The notes under the pieces: generated by a model
Database searches by the model: none
Told to the model about the DNA's origin: nothing
What the model saw: only the letters and a program-made list of their open reading frames with translations
Made by a program: the position numbers and the translations under genes
Assembly: GCF_008704395.1 (NCBI RefSeq)
Contig: NZ_CP023695.1
Location: 1,736,001-1,800,000, forward strand
Source of the DNA: Streptomyces alboniger
GTDB lineage: Bacteria > Actinomycetota > Actinomycetes > Streptomycetales > Streptomycetaceae
DNA: 64,000 nt
Reading direction: 5' to 3'
Shown here: in pieces, positions 48,525 through 57,846 of the stretch
Numbering within the stretch: position 1 is the first letter of the stretch
Layout of the letters: the number at the start of each line of letters is the position of its first letter

Positions 48525-49256
48525 TCATTCGGCGATGCCCACCACGGCCCAGATGAACGCCGCGCCCGCCACGGTGCACAGCAGCGTCGAGCGGGCCGGG
48601 TGGTCGTGGTGGGCCTCGGGCAGGATCTCGGCGGCCGCGAGGTACAGCAGTGCCCCGCCGAAGAAGCCGAGATAGCCGCCGAGCGGCCCCTCCGGGATGG
48701 TGAGGAGCAGCGTCGACGCGGCGCCCACCACCGGGGCCACCGCGTCCGCGAACAGCATCGCGAGGGCCTTGCGGCGGGCGTTCCCGTACAGGCTCGTGAT
48801 CGTGTACGTGTTGAAGCCGTCCGCGAAGTCGTGGGCGATGACCGCGAGCGCCACGGCCGCGCCCATGCCGCCGCCCACCTGGAAGGCGGCGCCGATGGCG
48901 ACGCCGTCCATGACGCTGTGGCCCACCATCGCGGCGGCCGCCGTGAGCCCCACCTGGGGGACCCGGCCGTTCCCGTGCCCGCCGGCGCCGTGCGCGGCCT
49001 GCCGGACCGCGAGGAGGCGCTCCACCAGGTGGGCGAAGAGGAAACCGGCCACGAAGAAGAGCAGGGCCGCCGGGACGCCGAACACCGGCTCGCCTGCGGC
49101 GTCGAGCGCCTCCGGCAGCAGGTCGAGGCCGACGACACCGAGCATCAGACCGCCCGCGAGCCCCAGGACGAGGTGGCGCCGGTCGGTGACCCGCTGGGCA
49201 GTCCAGCCGCCCACCAGGGTCATGAGGAAGGCGCCGAGCGCCACGAACACCGCCAT
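48525..49256 (-). CDS. ZIP family divalent metal transporter
   Basis: ZIP (ZRT/IRT-like) permease, 243 residues with seven or eight helices. AAAAMVGHSVMDGVAIGAAFQ and VIAHDFADGFNTYTI are the metal-site helices IV and V (His/Asp), followed by LPEAHHDHPARS in the C-terminal loop. ZIP proteins bring Zn(II), Fe(II), Mn(II) or Co(II) into the cytosol. It is convergent with cobB and divergent from the CobE/CobC-like fusion gene, so supply of cobalt to the cobalamin pathway is a reasonable guess; the metal cannot be determined from sequence. Confidence 0.88.
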   Translation of the reverse strand: MAVFVALGAFLMTLVGGWTAQRVTDRRHLVLGLAGGLMLGVVGLDLLPEALDAAGEPVFGVPAALLFFVAGFLFAHLVERLLAVRQAAHGAGGHGNGRVPQVGLTAAAAMVGHSVMDGVAIGAAFQVGGGMGAAVALAVIAHDFADGFNTYTITSLYGNARRKALAMLFADAVAPVVGAASTLLLTIPEGPLGGYLGFFGGALLYLAAAEILPEAHHDHPARSTLLCTVAGAAFIWAVVGIAE

Positions 49257-49337
49257 GGGCCCTTGCTAGCCGATTGACCCCCCGTCGCGCACATCTCTCC
49301 CTCCGTGTCCCCCCACCTGCTGTGAAAGGACCCCTTC

Positions 49338-50834
49338 ATGGACCCCTCCATGGGCCACTCCATGGGCCACTCCATGGCTGACGTCCAGGTGCTCGTCGTG
49401 GGCGTCGGCGCCTGCGAGGACGCTCCGCTGGAGGAGGTGCTCGGGCTCGTACGGGACGCGGTGCGCGAGGCCGGTTTCTCCGAGGGGGCGGTCGCCGAGC
49501 TGGCGACGGTCGACGTGAAGGCCGAGGAGCCGGGGATCGTCGGGGCGGCGGCGCGGCTCGGGGTGCCGCTCGTGGCGTACTCGGCGCGTGAGCTGGCGGC
49601 GGTGCGGGTGCCGAATCCGTCCCTCGCGTCGCGTGCGGCGGTGGGGACGCCGTCCGTGGCGGAGGCGGCGGCGCTGCGGGGCGGCGGCGAACTCCTCGTC
49701 CCCAAACGGAAGTCGGCACCGGTGGGGCGCCCGTCGATGGCGACGTGCGCGGTGGCCCGCCGCGGCGGCGCGGCCGGGGGGCCCGGCCTCGGCCACGACC
49801 TGCGCCACCACGGGGACGCGGAGGTGCGGGACGACGGCGCGGACCTCACCGACCTCGCGGTGAACGTACGGACCGGCACTCCCCCGGCGTGGCTGAAGGA
49901 GGTCGTCGCCTCCTCCCTGGACGGCCTGGCCGCCTATCCGGACGGCAGGCAGGCGCGGGAGGCGGTGGCGGCACGGCACGGCGTGACCCCGGACCGCGTG
50001 CTGCTCACGTCGGGCGCGGCGGAGGCCTTCGTACTCGTCGCGCGCGGCCTGAAGATCCGTCACCCTGTGGTCGTGCACCCGCAGTTCACGGAGCCGGAGG
50101 CGGCGCTGCGGGATGCCGGGTACGAGGTGGGGCGGGTGCTGCTGCGGGAGGAGAGCGGGTTTCGTCTGGACGGGTCGGCGGTGGTTCCGGAGGAGGCCGA
50201 CCTCGTGGTCGTCGGCAACCCGACGAACCCGACGTCCGTCCTCCACCCGGCCGCTTCGATCGCCGCGCTGGCGCGGCCCGGGCGGATCCTGGTGGTGGAC
50301 GAGGCGTTCATGGACGCGGTGCCGGGTGAGCGGGAGGCGCTGGCGGGCCGTACGGACGTGCCCGGCCTGGTCGTGCTGCGCAGCCTCACGAAGACGTGGG
50401 GCCTGGCCGGGCTCCGCATCGGCTACGTCCTCGCCTCCCCCGACGTGATCGCGGCGCTCACCCGGGCGCAGCCGCTGTGGCCGGTGTCCACGCCGGCGCT
50501 GGTGGCGGCGCGGGCGTGTGTCGGCCCGCGGGCCCTGGCGGAGGCCGGCCACGCGGCGCACCGCGTCGCGGCGGACCGGTCGCACCTCCTCGCGGGCCTG
50601 GCGAAGCTGGCCCCGCTCGGGGTCCGCGCGGTGGGCCCCGCGGAGGGGCCTTTCGTACTGGTCCGCGTGCCCGACGCGCTGGGGGTACGGGACCGTCTGC
50701 GGGAGCGGGGCTTCGCCGTGCGGCGGGGCGATACGTTCCCTGGCCTGGGTCCGGACTGGATCCGCCTGGCGGTCAGGGACCGCACCACGTCGGACCGCTT
50801 CCTCGCCGCGCTGGGCGCGGTGCTGGGCTCCTAG
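49338..50834 (+). CDS. CobE-like (CbiG C-terminal) and CobC-like aminotransferase fusion
   Basis: Fusion of two cobalamin-associated domains, 498 residues. Residues about 15-125 ([21 protein letters not shown] and [25 protein letters not shown]) resemble the CobE/CbiG C-terminal family. Residues about 165-498 form a PLP enzyme of the CobC/threonine-phosphate decarboxylase/HisC type: Y-P-D-G-R near 200, [11 protein letters not shown], and K352 in [15 protein letters not shown]. It would make the aminopropanol linker precursor. N-terminus [14 protein letters not shown] comes from a 12-base tandem repeat; GAAAGGA precedes the first ATG. Ends in a four-base convergent overlap with the next gene. 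Confidence 0.85.
   Translation: MDPSMGHSMGHSMADVQVLVVGVGACEDAPLEEVLGLVRDAVREAGFSEGAVAELATVDVKAEEPGIVGAAARLGVPLVAYSARELAAVRVPNPSLASRAAVGTPSVAEAAALRGGGELLVPKRKSAPVGRPSMATCAVARRGGAAGGPGLGHDLRHHGDAEVRDDGADLTDLAVNVRTGTPPAWLKEVVASSLDGLAAYPDGRQAREAVAARHGVTPDRVLLTSGAAEAFVLVARGLKIRHPVVVHPQFTEPEAALRDAGYEVGRVLLREESGFRLDGSAVVPEEADLVVVGNPTNPTSVLHPAASIAALARPGRILVVDEAFMDAVPGEREALAGRTDVPGLVVLRSLTKTWGLAGLRIGYVLASPDVIAALTRAQPLWPVSTPALVAARACVGPRALAEAGHAAHRVAADRSHLLAGLAKLAPLGVRAVGPAEGPFVLVRVPDALGVRDRLRERGFAVRRGDTFPGLGPDWIRLAVRDRTTSDRFLAALGAVLGS
49347..49377 (+). repeat. Tandem 12-base repeat at the start of the CobE/CobC fusion
   Basis: TCCATGGGCCAC occurs twice followed by TCCATGG, giving the Met/His-rich peptide [10 protein letters not shown] and three in-frame ATG codons. 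Confidence 0.85.
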
Positions 50835-52837
50835 CGGCCGTTTCCTCCCGTGTGGATCTCCAGGGCGGTGCGCACGGCGGACTCCACGGCTCCCTCGATC
50901 CATGCGGGTTTGACGGACGTGTGGTCCCCGGCGAAGTGCAACGGCCCTTCGGCCACGGGGATGGCGGGCAGCAGCTCGGTGTGCTGGCCGGGCAGGAGCA
51001 CGGACGCCTCTCCGTAGGCGTAGGGGTCGCGCAGCCAGCTCTGTGTGCGGCCCGCGCCCGTGTAGAAGACCTCGATGCGCTGGCCGTAGACCTGCTGGAG
51101 GCCGCACAGGGCGTACGGGTACCGCGCCTCGTCGTCCAGTGAGTCCCAGCGCTGCGCGTCGCCCGCCCAGCTGTAGGAGGCCAGGACCACGCCTCCCGCA
51201 CTGCCCGGGACCGGATGGGACGGGTGGAACATGAACCGGTTGGCGTTGTCCGACAGCGAGCCGCCTCCCGTGACGTCGACCGCCTCCGGCTGTTCGCGTG
51301 CGATCGCGCGGTGGGCGGCGTAGTGGGTGCGCTGGCCCGCCGTGATGTATCCGGCGGGTACGGAGGGGTGGGCTCCGAGGAGGCTGCCGTCCGCCGCCGC
51401 CCGGCCGGTGCGGTAGGCGTCGTACAGACCGGGGTCGATGGCGCGCAACTCCCTTTTCCATTCGGCCTCGTCCCACTCCCACCAGCGTCGGCTGAACTCC
51501 AGCAGCACCTTGGTCGCGCTGTCGTAGTGCAGTTCGCCGACCGCCCGGCGCTTGGCGTACGACAGGGGCGGGGTCACCTGTACGTGGCGCAGCCCGGAGA
51601 AGGGCACGGTGACCACGGCGACGTCCGCGGTGAACTGCTCGCGTACGACCGGGCGTCCGCGCCCCTCCGACACCGTGTCCACCCACACGTGCGGGCCCCT
51701 GCCGCGGACGTGCTCGGCGTCCGGCGAAGGGCGGTCGGGGTGGTGGTACTGGATGCGGGTGACCCGGCGGTCGAAGCGCACGTTCTTGCGGACGCGCTCC
51801 AGCAGGGCGTCCGGCAGTACGGCCGTGCCGCCCTCCAACTCGTAGAAGGGCGTGCTGGGGCTGATGAGGGAGGAGCCGATGAAGCTGTGGATGAAGGACA
51901 GCGGGAGGCGGGAGGTGAGGTTCTCCAGGGTGCCGATCAGGTCGATGGTCCGTTCGTCGAGACCGGCGTGCTCGGTGAGGAAGCGGAACATCGACCAGTC
52001 GCCGAACCGCCGCACCACCCGGGCCCAGCCCCGCAGCCGCTCGGGCAGCGGCTTGTCGACCCGTGCGCCGTCGTGGTCGAGGTAGCTGAATTCGTCGCGC
52101 ACCGGGTCCAGTGCGGAGCGCAGGATGGCGGCGGCCGGGGTGTCCCAGTGGGCCCGGGGGACGCCGAACGAGCGGTTCACGCGCCGGGGCGCGCGTGCGT
52201 AGTCGGCACGCCGCACGCGGATGCCGTTGACGTGGATCCAGGTGCGGTGGGCGGGACGTCCCTCGCTGTCGACGTCCACGTAGTGGAACCGCCGCTTCTT
52301 CAGGGCGAGCTGGTCGATCAGTTCCATCACCAGGGGGTGGCTGCCCGGGATGCGCATCGCGCCCGCTTCGGCGTACTGGCGGGGGTCGGCGAAGGGCTGT
52401 TCGGCGTTCTCGTGCCCACCGCGGCGGAAGGTCTTGATGCGTCCGCCCGCCCGGTTGCCGTTCGCTTCCAGCACCGTCACGCGGTGGCCGGCCCTCGTCA
52501 GCAGCCAGGCGGCCACAAGACCGGCCGGGCCGGCGCCGATGACCAGGACGTTCTTGGGCCGTGACCGTCGAAGCGCCGGCAGCCCCTTCTGGAGGACGCT
52601 CTGGTAGCGCGGGACGAGGGGACGGTCGTCGGAGTCCAGTACGAGGAGCGCGCGAGCGACGGCCAGACACCGCTCGAAGTCGGCACCAGGGCTTTCCCTC
52701 GGGAGGGCCGGTGCGGGCAGAGCCGCGGCGACGCCGCCGGACAGAGCCATGGCCACAGGGGCCGTGCCCGCCACCGCCGCGAAGCCCCTCCGGGAGAGAC
52801 CGCCGTCCGAACGCGCCACTGCCTGATCTTCAGTCAT
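50831..52837 (-). CDS. Flavin amine oxidase, L-glutamate-oxidase-like, Tat-exported
   Basis: FAD-dependent L-amino acid oxidase of 668 residues. Twin-arginine signal [16 protein letters not shown] near residue 15 indicates Tat export with folded flavin. The FAD site is [17 protein letters not shown] with [21 protein letters not shown]. Long stretches closely resemble Streptomyces L-glutamate oxidase: [29 protein letters not shown] (active-site Arg), [51 protein letters not shown] and [21 protein letters not shown]. It would oxidise an amino acid to a keto acid with release of ammonia and H2O2. ATG 52837; unusual neighbour of cobalamin genes. Confidence 0.85.
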   Translation of the reverse strand: MTEDQAVARSDGGLSRRGFAAVAGTAPVAMALSGGVAAALPAPALPRESPGADFERCLAVARALLVLDSDDRPLVPRYQSVLQKGLPALRRSRPKNVLVIGAGPAGLVAAWLLTRAGHRVTVLEANGNRAGGRIKTFRRGGHENAEQPFADPRQYAEAGAMRIPGSHPLVMELIDQLALKKRRFHYVDVDSEGRPAHRTWIHVNGIRVRRADYARAPRRVNRSFGVPRAHWDTPAAAILRSALDPVRDEFSYLDHDGARVDKPLPERLRGWARVVRRFGDWSMFRFLTEHAGLDERTIDLIGTLENLTSRLPLSFIHSFIGSSLISPSTPFYELEGGTAVLPDALLERVRKNVRFDRRVTRIQYHHPDRPSPDAEHVRGRGPHVWVDTVSEGRGRPVVREQFTADVAVVTVPFSGLRHVQVTPPLSYAKRRAVGELHYDSATKVLLEFSRRWWEWDEAEWKRELRAIDPGLYDAYRTGRAAADGSLLGAHPSVPAGYITAGQRTHYAAHRAIAREQPEAVDVTGGGSLSDNANRFMFHPSHPVPGSAGGVVLASYSWAGDAQRWDSLDDEARYPYALCGLQQVYGQRIEVFYTGAGRTQSWLRDPYAYGEASVLLPGQHTELLPAIPVAEGPLHFAGDHTSVKPAWIEGAVESAVRTALEIHTGGNGR

Positions 52838-53080
52838 GGCCGTCTTTGTACAGGCGGCCGCGCACGGGCGCCCGCCCCCTTCCCGGGCATTGACCCGAAG
52901 GAACCAGGCAACGGCGAACCCTGGCCTCGCCACGCGGACTGCCGGTAGCAAGGACTCGGGACCCGAAAGGGTGAACGCCACGTGATCTCCGTCTGCCGTG
53001 GTGAGTAGCCGCCCGGCGGTGCGATACGACTATCCACGTCCGTCCTGCGAGCGGGCGAGGAGGGAGAGGGAGGGGGAAGG

Positions 53081-54991
53081 ATGGTCCGGCGGCGCACTCT
53101 GTTCGGTGACAGGGCCCGGTACTGGTTCGACAGCACGCTGGCCCGCGGTGCCGCCGTTCTCGTCCTCTGGATGGCGCTGCTGTGCCTGGCCATCGTCCTC
53201 CCGGCGAGCGCGGTGCTCGCATGGACCGACCCCGACGTGCCGGCGTCCCTGGCGGACCGGCTGGCGCAGGTGTGGCGCCACACGGGGAGGACCCTCCGGC
53301 TGGGCGGCGCGACGGGCCCCCCGCTGCGGGTGGCGATGTCGGTACTGCTCGCGCTGGTCACCCTGCTGTACGTCTCGGCCCTCGTCGGCCTGATCACGGC
53401 GGCGCTGACGGAGCGGCTCACCGCGTTGCGCCGAGGCCGTTCCACCGTGCTCGAGGAAGGGCACGCCGTGGTCCTGGGGTGGTCGGAGCAGGTCTTCACG
53501 GTGGTGAGCGAGCTGGTGGCCGCCAACGCCAACCAGCGGCGGGCGGCGGTGGTCGTACTGGCCGACCGGGACAAGACCGTCATGGAGGAGGCCCTGAACA
53601 CGAAGGTGGGTCCCCCCGGCCGTACGCGGCTGATCTGCCGCAGCGGCCCCACCACCGACCCGGCCGTGTTACCCCTGACGAACCCCGCCGGGGCCGGTGT
53701 CGTGCTGGTCATGCCCCGCGACGAGCCCGCTGCCGACGCCGAGGTGGTCAAGACTCTGCTGGCCCTCAGGGCAGCCCTGTCCGAGGTGGCCACCCGTCCG
53801 GCCGTCGTCGCCGCCGTCCGGGACGACAGCTACCGTCTGGCCGCCCAACTCGCCGCCGGACCGGGCAGCGTGATTCTGGAGAGTGACACCGTCACCGCCC
53901 GGTTGATCGTCCAGGCCGCGCGCCACCCCGGGCTCTCCCTCGTCCACCAGGAACTCCTCGACTTCGCCGGCGACGAGTTCTACCTGGTCGCCGAACCGGC
54001 TCTGGCCGGGCGTCCGTTCGGTGACGCGCTGCTGTCCTACGCCACGTCGAGCGCCGTCGGGATGATGCGCGGTGACACCCCCTTGCTCAACCCGGCGCCG
54101 GACACACTCATCGCTCCGGACGACCTGCTCATCGTCATCTCACGTGACGACGACACGGTCTGGCTGGAGGACTGTGCGGAGTTGGCCGAGGAGGCGGCCA
54201 TGGCATCCGGCCCCCCGACGCCCGCGCGAGCGGAGCGCGTTCTTCTCCTTGGCTGGAATCGCCGGGCACCGCTCATGGTCGATCAGTTGCGACGCCGCTC
54301 CCGGCCGGGGTCCGCCGTCGACGTGGTGACGGACCACGGTGAGGCGACGGTCGGGGAGGTGGACGAGGCCGCCGCGAACAGCGCCGGGGAGCTGAGCCTG
54401 ACACTGCACCACGGAGACGTCACCCGCCCGGAAACCCTGCGGCGACTGGACGTCTACTCCTACGACAGCGTGATCGTGCTCGGCCGCGACCCCGCCCCGG
54501 CCCCCACCCCCGGACAGTCACCGGACGACCCCGACAACCGCACGCTCGTCACCCTCCTGCTGCTGCGCCGGCTGGAGGAGACAAGCGGGCGCGAACTGCC
54601 GGTCGTCACCGAGCTGATCGACGACCGCAACCGGGCGCTGGCCCCCATCGGTCCCGGTTCCGATGTGATCATCAGCGGCAAGTTCATCGGTCTGCTCATG
54701 GCGCAGATCTCCCAGAACCGGCACCTGGCAGCCGTGTTCGAGGAACTGTTCTCCGCCGACGGCACCGGGGTCCGGCTGCGGCCCGCCACCGACTATGTGC
54801 TGCCCGGGAGTGAGACGCCCTTCGCCACGGTCGTGGCCGCGGCCCGGCAGCGCCGCGAATGCGCCATCGGCTACCGGATCCACGACGACACGTCGACGGG
54901 CCCCCGCTACGGCGTACGGATCAATCCGCCCAAGGGCGAGCGGCGCCGCTGGTCGGCCGAGGACGAAGTGATCGTCATCGGCGGGGACTGA
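53081..54991 (+). CDS. CASTOR/POLLUX-related ion channel protein
   Basis: Membrane protein of 636 residues in the CASTOR/POLLUX/SYM8 ion channel-like family, also called NAD-binding lipoprotein in actinomycetes. Two membrane helices (about 22-46 and 82-110) bracket an external loop; then a RCK/TrkA-N-like domain begins EEGHAVVLGWSEQVFTVVSELVAAN (about 125) and a second copy RVLLLGWNRRAPLMVDQLRR (about 390). The plant relatives are nuclear cation channels; in bacteria the role is unknown. ATG 53081, preceded by a purine-rich stretch. Divergent from the amine oxidase; 243-base gap has no gene. Confidence 0.82.
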   Translation: MVRRRTLFGDRARYWFDSTLARGAAVLVLWMALLCLAIVLPASAVLAWTDPDVPASLADRLAQVWRHTGRTLRLGGATGPPLRVAMSVLLALVTLLYVSALVGLITAALTERLTALRRGRSTVLEEGHAVVLGWSEQVFTVVSELVAANANQRRAAVVVLADRDKTVMEEALNTKVGPPGRTRLICRSGPTTDPAVLPLTNPAGAGVVLVMPRDEPAADAEVVKTLLALRAALSEVATRPAVVAAVRDDSYRLAAQLAAGPGSVILESDTVTARLIVQAARHPGLSLVHQELLDFAGDEFYLVAEPALAGRPFGDALLSYATSSAVGMMRGDTPLLNPAPDTLIAPDDLLIVISRDDDTVWLEDCAELAEEAAMASGPPTPARAERVLLLGWNRRAPLMVDQLRRRSRPGSAVDVVTDHGEATVGEVDEAAANSAGELSLTLHHGDVTRPETLRRLDVYSYDSVIVLGRDPAPAPTPGQSPDDPDNRTLVTLLLLRRLEETSGRELPVVTELIDDRNRALAPIGPGSDVIISGKFIGLLMAQISQNRHLAAVFEELFSADGTGVRLRPATDYVLPGSETPFATVVAAARQRRECAIGYRIHDDTSTGPRYGVRINPPKGERRRWSAEDEVIVIGGD

Positions 54992-55015
54992 CGGCTTCCG
55001 AGCGCCCCGGGCGGA

Positions 55016-55798
55016 TCACCCGGGCGCGATCGGTCCGAGGTAGGTGCCGCCGGAGACGTCGATGGTCTGCCCGGTCACCCAGCGCCCGCGCGGGCCCGCC
55101 AGGAAGCCCACCACGTCGGCGACGTCCTCGGGCCGGCCGACCCGTCCGAGCGCGGTGATCGACTCCAGCCCGGCCATCGCCTCGGGGACGGCGGCGTAGG
55201 CGGCGATCATGTCGGTCAGTACCACTCCGGGCTCGACCGTGTTGACGGTGATTGCACGGCGGCCCAGTTCGTTGGCGAGGGACGGGCCGAGGGCCGCCAG
55301 TGCCGCCTTGGTGACGGTGTAACCGATCTGGCCGGGGTCCGCGATCCGGGTGGCCGCCGAGCCCATGTTGACGATCCGTCCGCCGTCCCGCAGCAGCGGC
55401 AGCGCCCGCTGGACCACGAAGACCGGCGTACTCACATTGACCGCGAGCAGTCGCTCGAACTCCTCCTCGGTGAGCTGCCCGATCGGGCTGACCGAGTGGA
55501 TGCCCGCGTTGTTGACCAGGATGTCCAGTCCGTCGTCCGCCCCGTGGTCCGCGAGCCCTGCGGCGAGTTCCTTGAACAGCCGGTCCACCGCTCCGCTCTC
55601 GCCGAAGCGGGCCCGGACCGAGAACGCCCGGCCGCCGGCTCCGGCGATCCGCGCCACGGTCTCCGCGGCGGCCGCGTCGTTGCCGCCGTAGTGGACCGCG
55701 ACCAGCGCTCCCTCGGCGGCGAGCCGCAGGGCGACGGCGCGCCCGATCCCGCGTGAGCCGCCCGTCACCAGTGCGGTCCTGCCGTCCAGTTCCCCCAC
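55016..55798 (-). CDS. SDR family oxidoreductase
   Basis: Classical short-chain dehydrogenase of 260 residues. TGGSRGIG (residues 11-18) binds NAD(P); NNAGIHSVSP, the catalytic Ser in NMGSAATRIAD, and YTVTK supply the active site; the C-terminus VTGQTIDVSGGTYLG is FabG-like. GTG 55798 is preferred over GTG 55804 because GGGGAG lies eight bases upstream of the first. Convergent with the channel gene; a short imperfect GC-rich inverted repeat near 55000-55025 may be the terminator. Substrate unknown. Confidence 0.87.
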   Translation of the reverse strand: MGELDGRTALVTGGSRGIGRAVALRLAAEGALVAVHYGGNDAAAAETVARIAGAGGRAFSVRARFGESGAVDRLFKELAAGLADHGADDGLDILVNNAGIHSVSPIGQLTEEEFERLLAVNVSTPVFVVQRALPLLRDGGRIVNMGSAATRIADPGQIGYTVTKAALAALGPSLANELGRRAITVNTVEPGVVLTDMIAAYAAVPEAMAGLESITALGRVGRPEDVADVVGFLAGPRGRWVTGQTIDVSGGTYLGPIAPG

Positions 55799-55930
55799 GA
55801 TCACTTCTCCCCTCGCGATGCCCCGGGCGTCCCGGGGGTCCCGGAAGTCCCGGACACCCCGGACGCCCCGTGAACGACCCAGCCTAAGCGGCCAGTCGCA
55901 CGGCTGAGCTAGAATCATCAAATACGTGAT

Positions 55931-55972
55931 GCCTCCCCGGGCCGGTCAAGTGCCCACCCGGGGAGGCTTTTT
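55931..55972 (+). terminator. Intrinsic terminator or attenuator upstream of the GNAT gene
   Basis: GCCTCCCCGGG (55931-55941) pairs perfectly with CCCGGGGAGGC (55957-55967) and is followed directly by TTTTT (55968-55972), a rare U-tract in this genome. A TAGAAT box lies 15 bases upstream. It sits 41 bases before the GNAT ATG, so it could attenuate that gene. Confidence 0.75.
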
Positions 55973-56013
55973 CATGCCCTGCGCCTCCATCTCCACCTCT
56001 ACGAAGGAGTTCC

Positions 56014-56508
56014 ATGTCCGACGTCGTGCGCCTCGCGAGCACCGCCGACCAGCTCACCCTGGAGCGACTGTGGCTGATGTTCCGTCATGACCTTTCGGGG
56101 TTCCAGGAAACGCTCCCCGGTCGGGATGGGAGCTTCCGCGACGACTGGCTCCGGAGCGCCTTCGCCGACGCCGGCTGGGCGCCGTATCTGCTGATGAGCG
56201 GCGACCGCCCCGCGGGTCTTGCGCTGGTGCGCGGTGTGGGCGGTCCGACGCGTGTGCTGAACAGTTTCTTCGTCGTCCGCGGGGCCCGCAGGAGAGGGAT
56301 CGGACTACAGGCCGTTCGAGAGATCGTGGCCAAGCATCCGGGGCGGTGGGAAGTCGCCTTCCAGGACGCCAACCTGGCCGCGGTCCGCTTCTGGCGCCGG
56401 GTCGCCGGCGAGGTCGCGGGCGAGGAGTGGACGGAGGAGCGCAGGGCTGTGCCGCGTCGGCCGGATCTGCCGCCGGACACCTGGATCTCTTTCAGCACGC
56501 TCGCTTGA
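56014..56508 (+). CDS. GNAT family N-acetyltransferase
   Basis: Acetyl-CoA-dependent N-acetyltransferase of 164 residues. The core GNAT acetyl-CoA loop is VVRGARRRGIGLQAVREIV (about 89-107), preceded by VLNSFF (beta 4) and followed by AFQDANLAAVRFWRRV (helix alpha 4). N-terminal LWLMFRHDLSGFQETLPGRDG varies with substrate. Acceptor unknown. ATG 56014 has AAGGAG upstream. The attenuator-like hairpin just upstream suggests conditional expression. Downstream (56509-56581) there are short direct repeats CGTGCCCTACGC. Confidence 0.85.
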   Translation: MSDVVRLASTADQLTLERLWLMFRHDLSGFQETLPGRDGSFRDDWLRSAFADAGWAPYLLMSGDRPAGLALVRGVGGPTRVLNSFFVVRGARRRGIGLQAVREIVAKHPGRWEVAFQDANLAAVRFWRRVAGEVAGEEWTEERRAVPRRPDLPPDTWISFSTLA

Positions 56509-56581
56509 CCGTGCCCTACGCGCCCCCCGTGCCCTCCACGCCCCGTGCCCTACGCCGTCGACGGTCGGCCCGGCCGGGCGG

Positions 56582-57517
56582 TCAGCCTCGGCTTCGGCGG
56601 GTCATCGCCACCGCCCCGCCGCCCGCGATCAGTAACACCACCGCCCCGCCTGCGACGTACGGCGTCGTCGAGCTCCCGCCGGTCTCCGCGAGGTTCGCCT
56701 CCGTGGCCTTCTGGCCGACCGGCTTCGCCGGCTTGCCCTGGGGCTTCGTGCCGCCGCCCTCGCGTTCCCGCTCCGCCCTCGGCGCCTCACAACCGGCTCC
56801 CGCCAACGTCACCGTCCCCTCCACCTCGGCCACGTTCAGCTTCAAGGGGTTCACCGAGACCTTCAGCTCCAGTGCCGCCGCCACAGCCGTACGCGATGTC
56901 GTACGCCTCTTCGAGAGGGCGAGCGTCACCTCCCCGACGCCCGGGACCTTCACCTCGGACGTCCCCCCGGCGGTCAGCGTCACCTTCTTGCCGAGCACGG
57001 TCACGCCGCCCAGCAGGTTCGCCTCGGCGACGGGGCGCTTACCGGCCTCGCAGACGGCTTTCGAGGTGACCTTCTCGACCTCGATGAGGGAGAGCAGCGG
57101 CAGCCCGGGCACATGCACCTCTGCCCGTGCGATGTTGCTGTATCCCTCCGCCCTGCCGCCCTTCACCGTCGCTCTGGCGGTCGCCACGTCCGCGCGCAGC
57201 ACGCTGAACGGCCGTCCGCCGTCGACCCCGTCCAGCCGGGCGGTCAGCGCGGTCTTCCCGGCGCTCGCGGGTGCCTGCACTTCGTTGAGGGAGACCTTGA
57301 GCGGGACGTTCACGGTCTTGTTGAGCAGGGAGACGTCGAGCCCGGTCCGCAGGACGACGGCGTCGGCACGGCCGCCGCGGTCGTGGTCGCCGCCCGTGGC
57401 CCGCGCGGATCCGGCACCGGCGAGCGCCGCGGGACCGGCGGCGAGGGCGGTGGCGGTGGCCACGGCGACGAGACGACGGCGGCGGCAGGCGGGCATGCGG
57501 AAGGTGTTGCTGTTCAA
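56582..57517 (-). CDS. SCO1860-family LAETG-anchored surface protein
   Basis: Sortase-anchored cell surface protein of about 311 residues. A signal peptide (RMPACRRRRLVAVATATALA, then AGPAALAGAGSARA) leads to an all-beta-type exported region rich in Val/Thr/Lys (about 45-230); the C-terminus has the sorting signal LAETG (after KATEAN), a hydrophobic helix (YVAGGAVVLLIAGGGAVAM) and a basic tail TRRSRG, suited to Streptomyces class E sortase. TTG 57517 is chosen because GGGGG lies upstream and the opening LNSNTFRMP is shared with related proteins, from memory; ATG 57496 is the alternative. Function unknown. Confidence 0.82.
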   Translation of the reverse strand: MNSNTFRMPACRRRRLVAVATATALAAGPAALAGAGSARATGGDHDRGGRADAVVLRTGLDVSLLNKTVNVPLKVSLNEVQAPASAGKTALTARLDGVDGGRPFSVLRADVATARATVKGGRAEGYSNIARAEVHVPGLPLLSLIEVEKVTSKAVCEAGKRPVAEANLLGGVTVLGKKVTLTAGGTSEVKVPGVGEVTLALSKRRTTSRTAVAAALELKVSVNPLKLNVAEVEGTVTLAGAGCEAPRAEREREGGGTKPQGKPAKPVGQKATEANLAETGGSSTTPYVAGGAVVLLIAGGGAVAMTRRSRG

Positions 57518-57846
57518 GGTGGTGGAACCCCCACGGGAGAAACGGGCCTTCGGCGGCGTACGCCACATGGGGACATCGCGTACGCACCGAGGGCGTCGTC
57601 CTCCGTCGATGAAGGACGACGCGGGAATCTTTACGCACTTAGAGTGAACAGTCAGCAACCATCCGTGAGTTCACTCCAAAGGGAGGTTTCCGACCTTGCT
57701 TTCGAATCTCCCGGCACGTACGTTCCCTCGCTTCACCCGAACAACTTCCGTATCCGGCACAGTGGTTGCCGCACCGCACCAAACCGGCCAAGAGAAACGA
57801 CGCACCCCGCCTTCACGTAACGCCTGGTCAACCCCCGACCCCGGCG
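57518..57846. other. Intergenic region upstream of the LAETG protein
   Basis: 329 bases, relatively AT-rich in part. Contains an inverted repeat GAGTGAAC/GTTCACTC (57642-57649 and 57669-57676) and AAGGGAGG at 57679-57686 on the plus strand nine bases before a TTG (57696) that opens an unassigned frame. No convincing gene; regulatory function likely. Confidence 0.5.
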
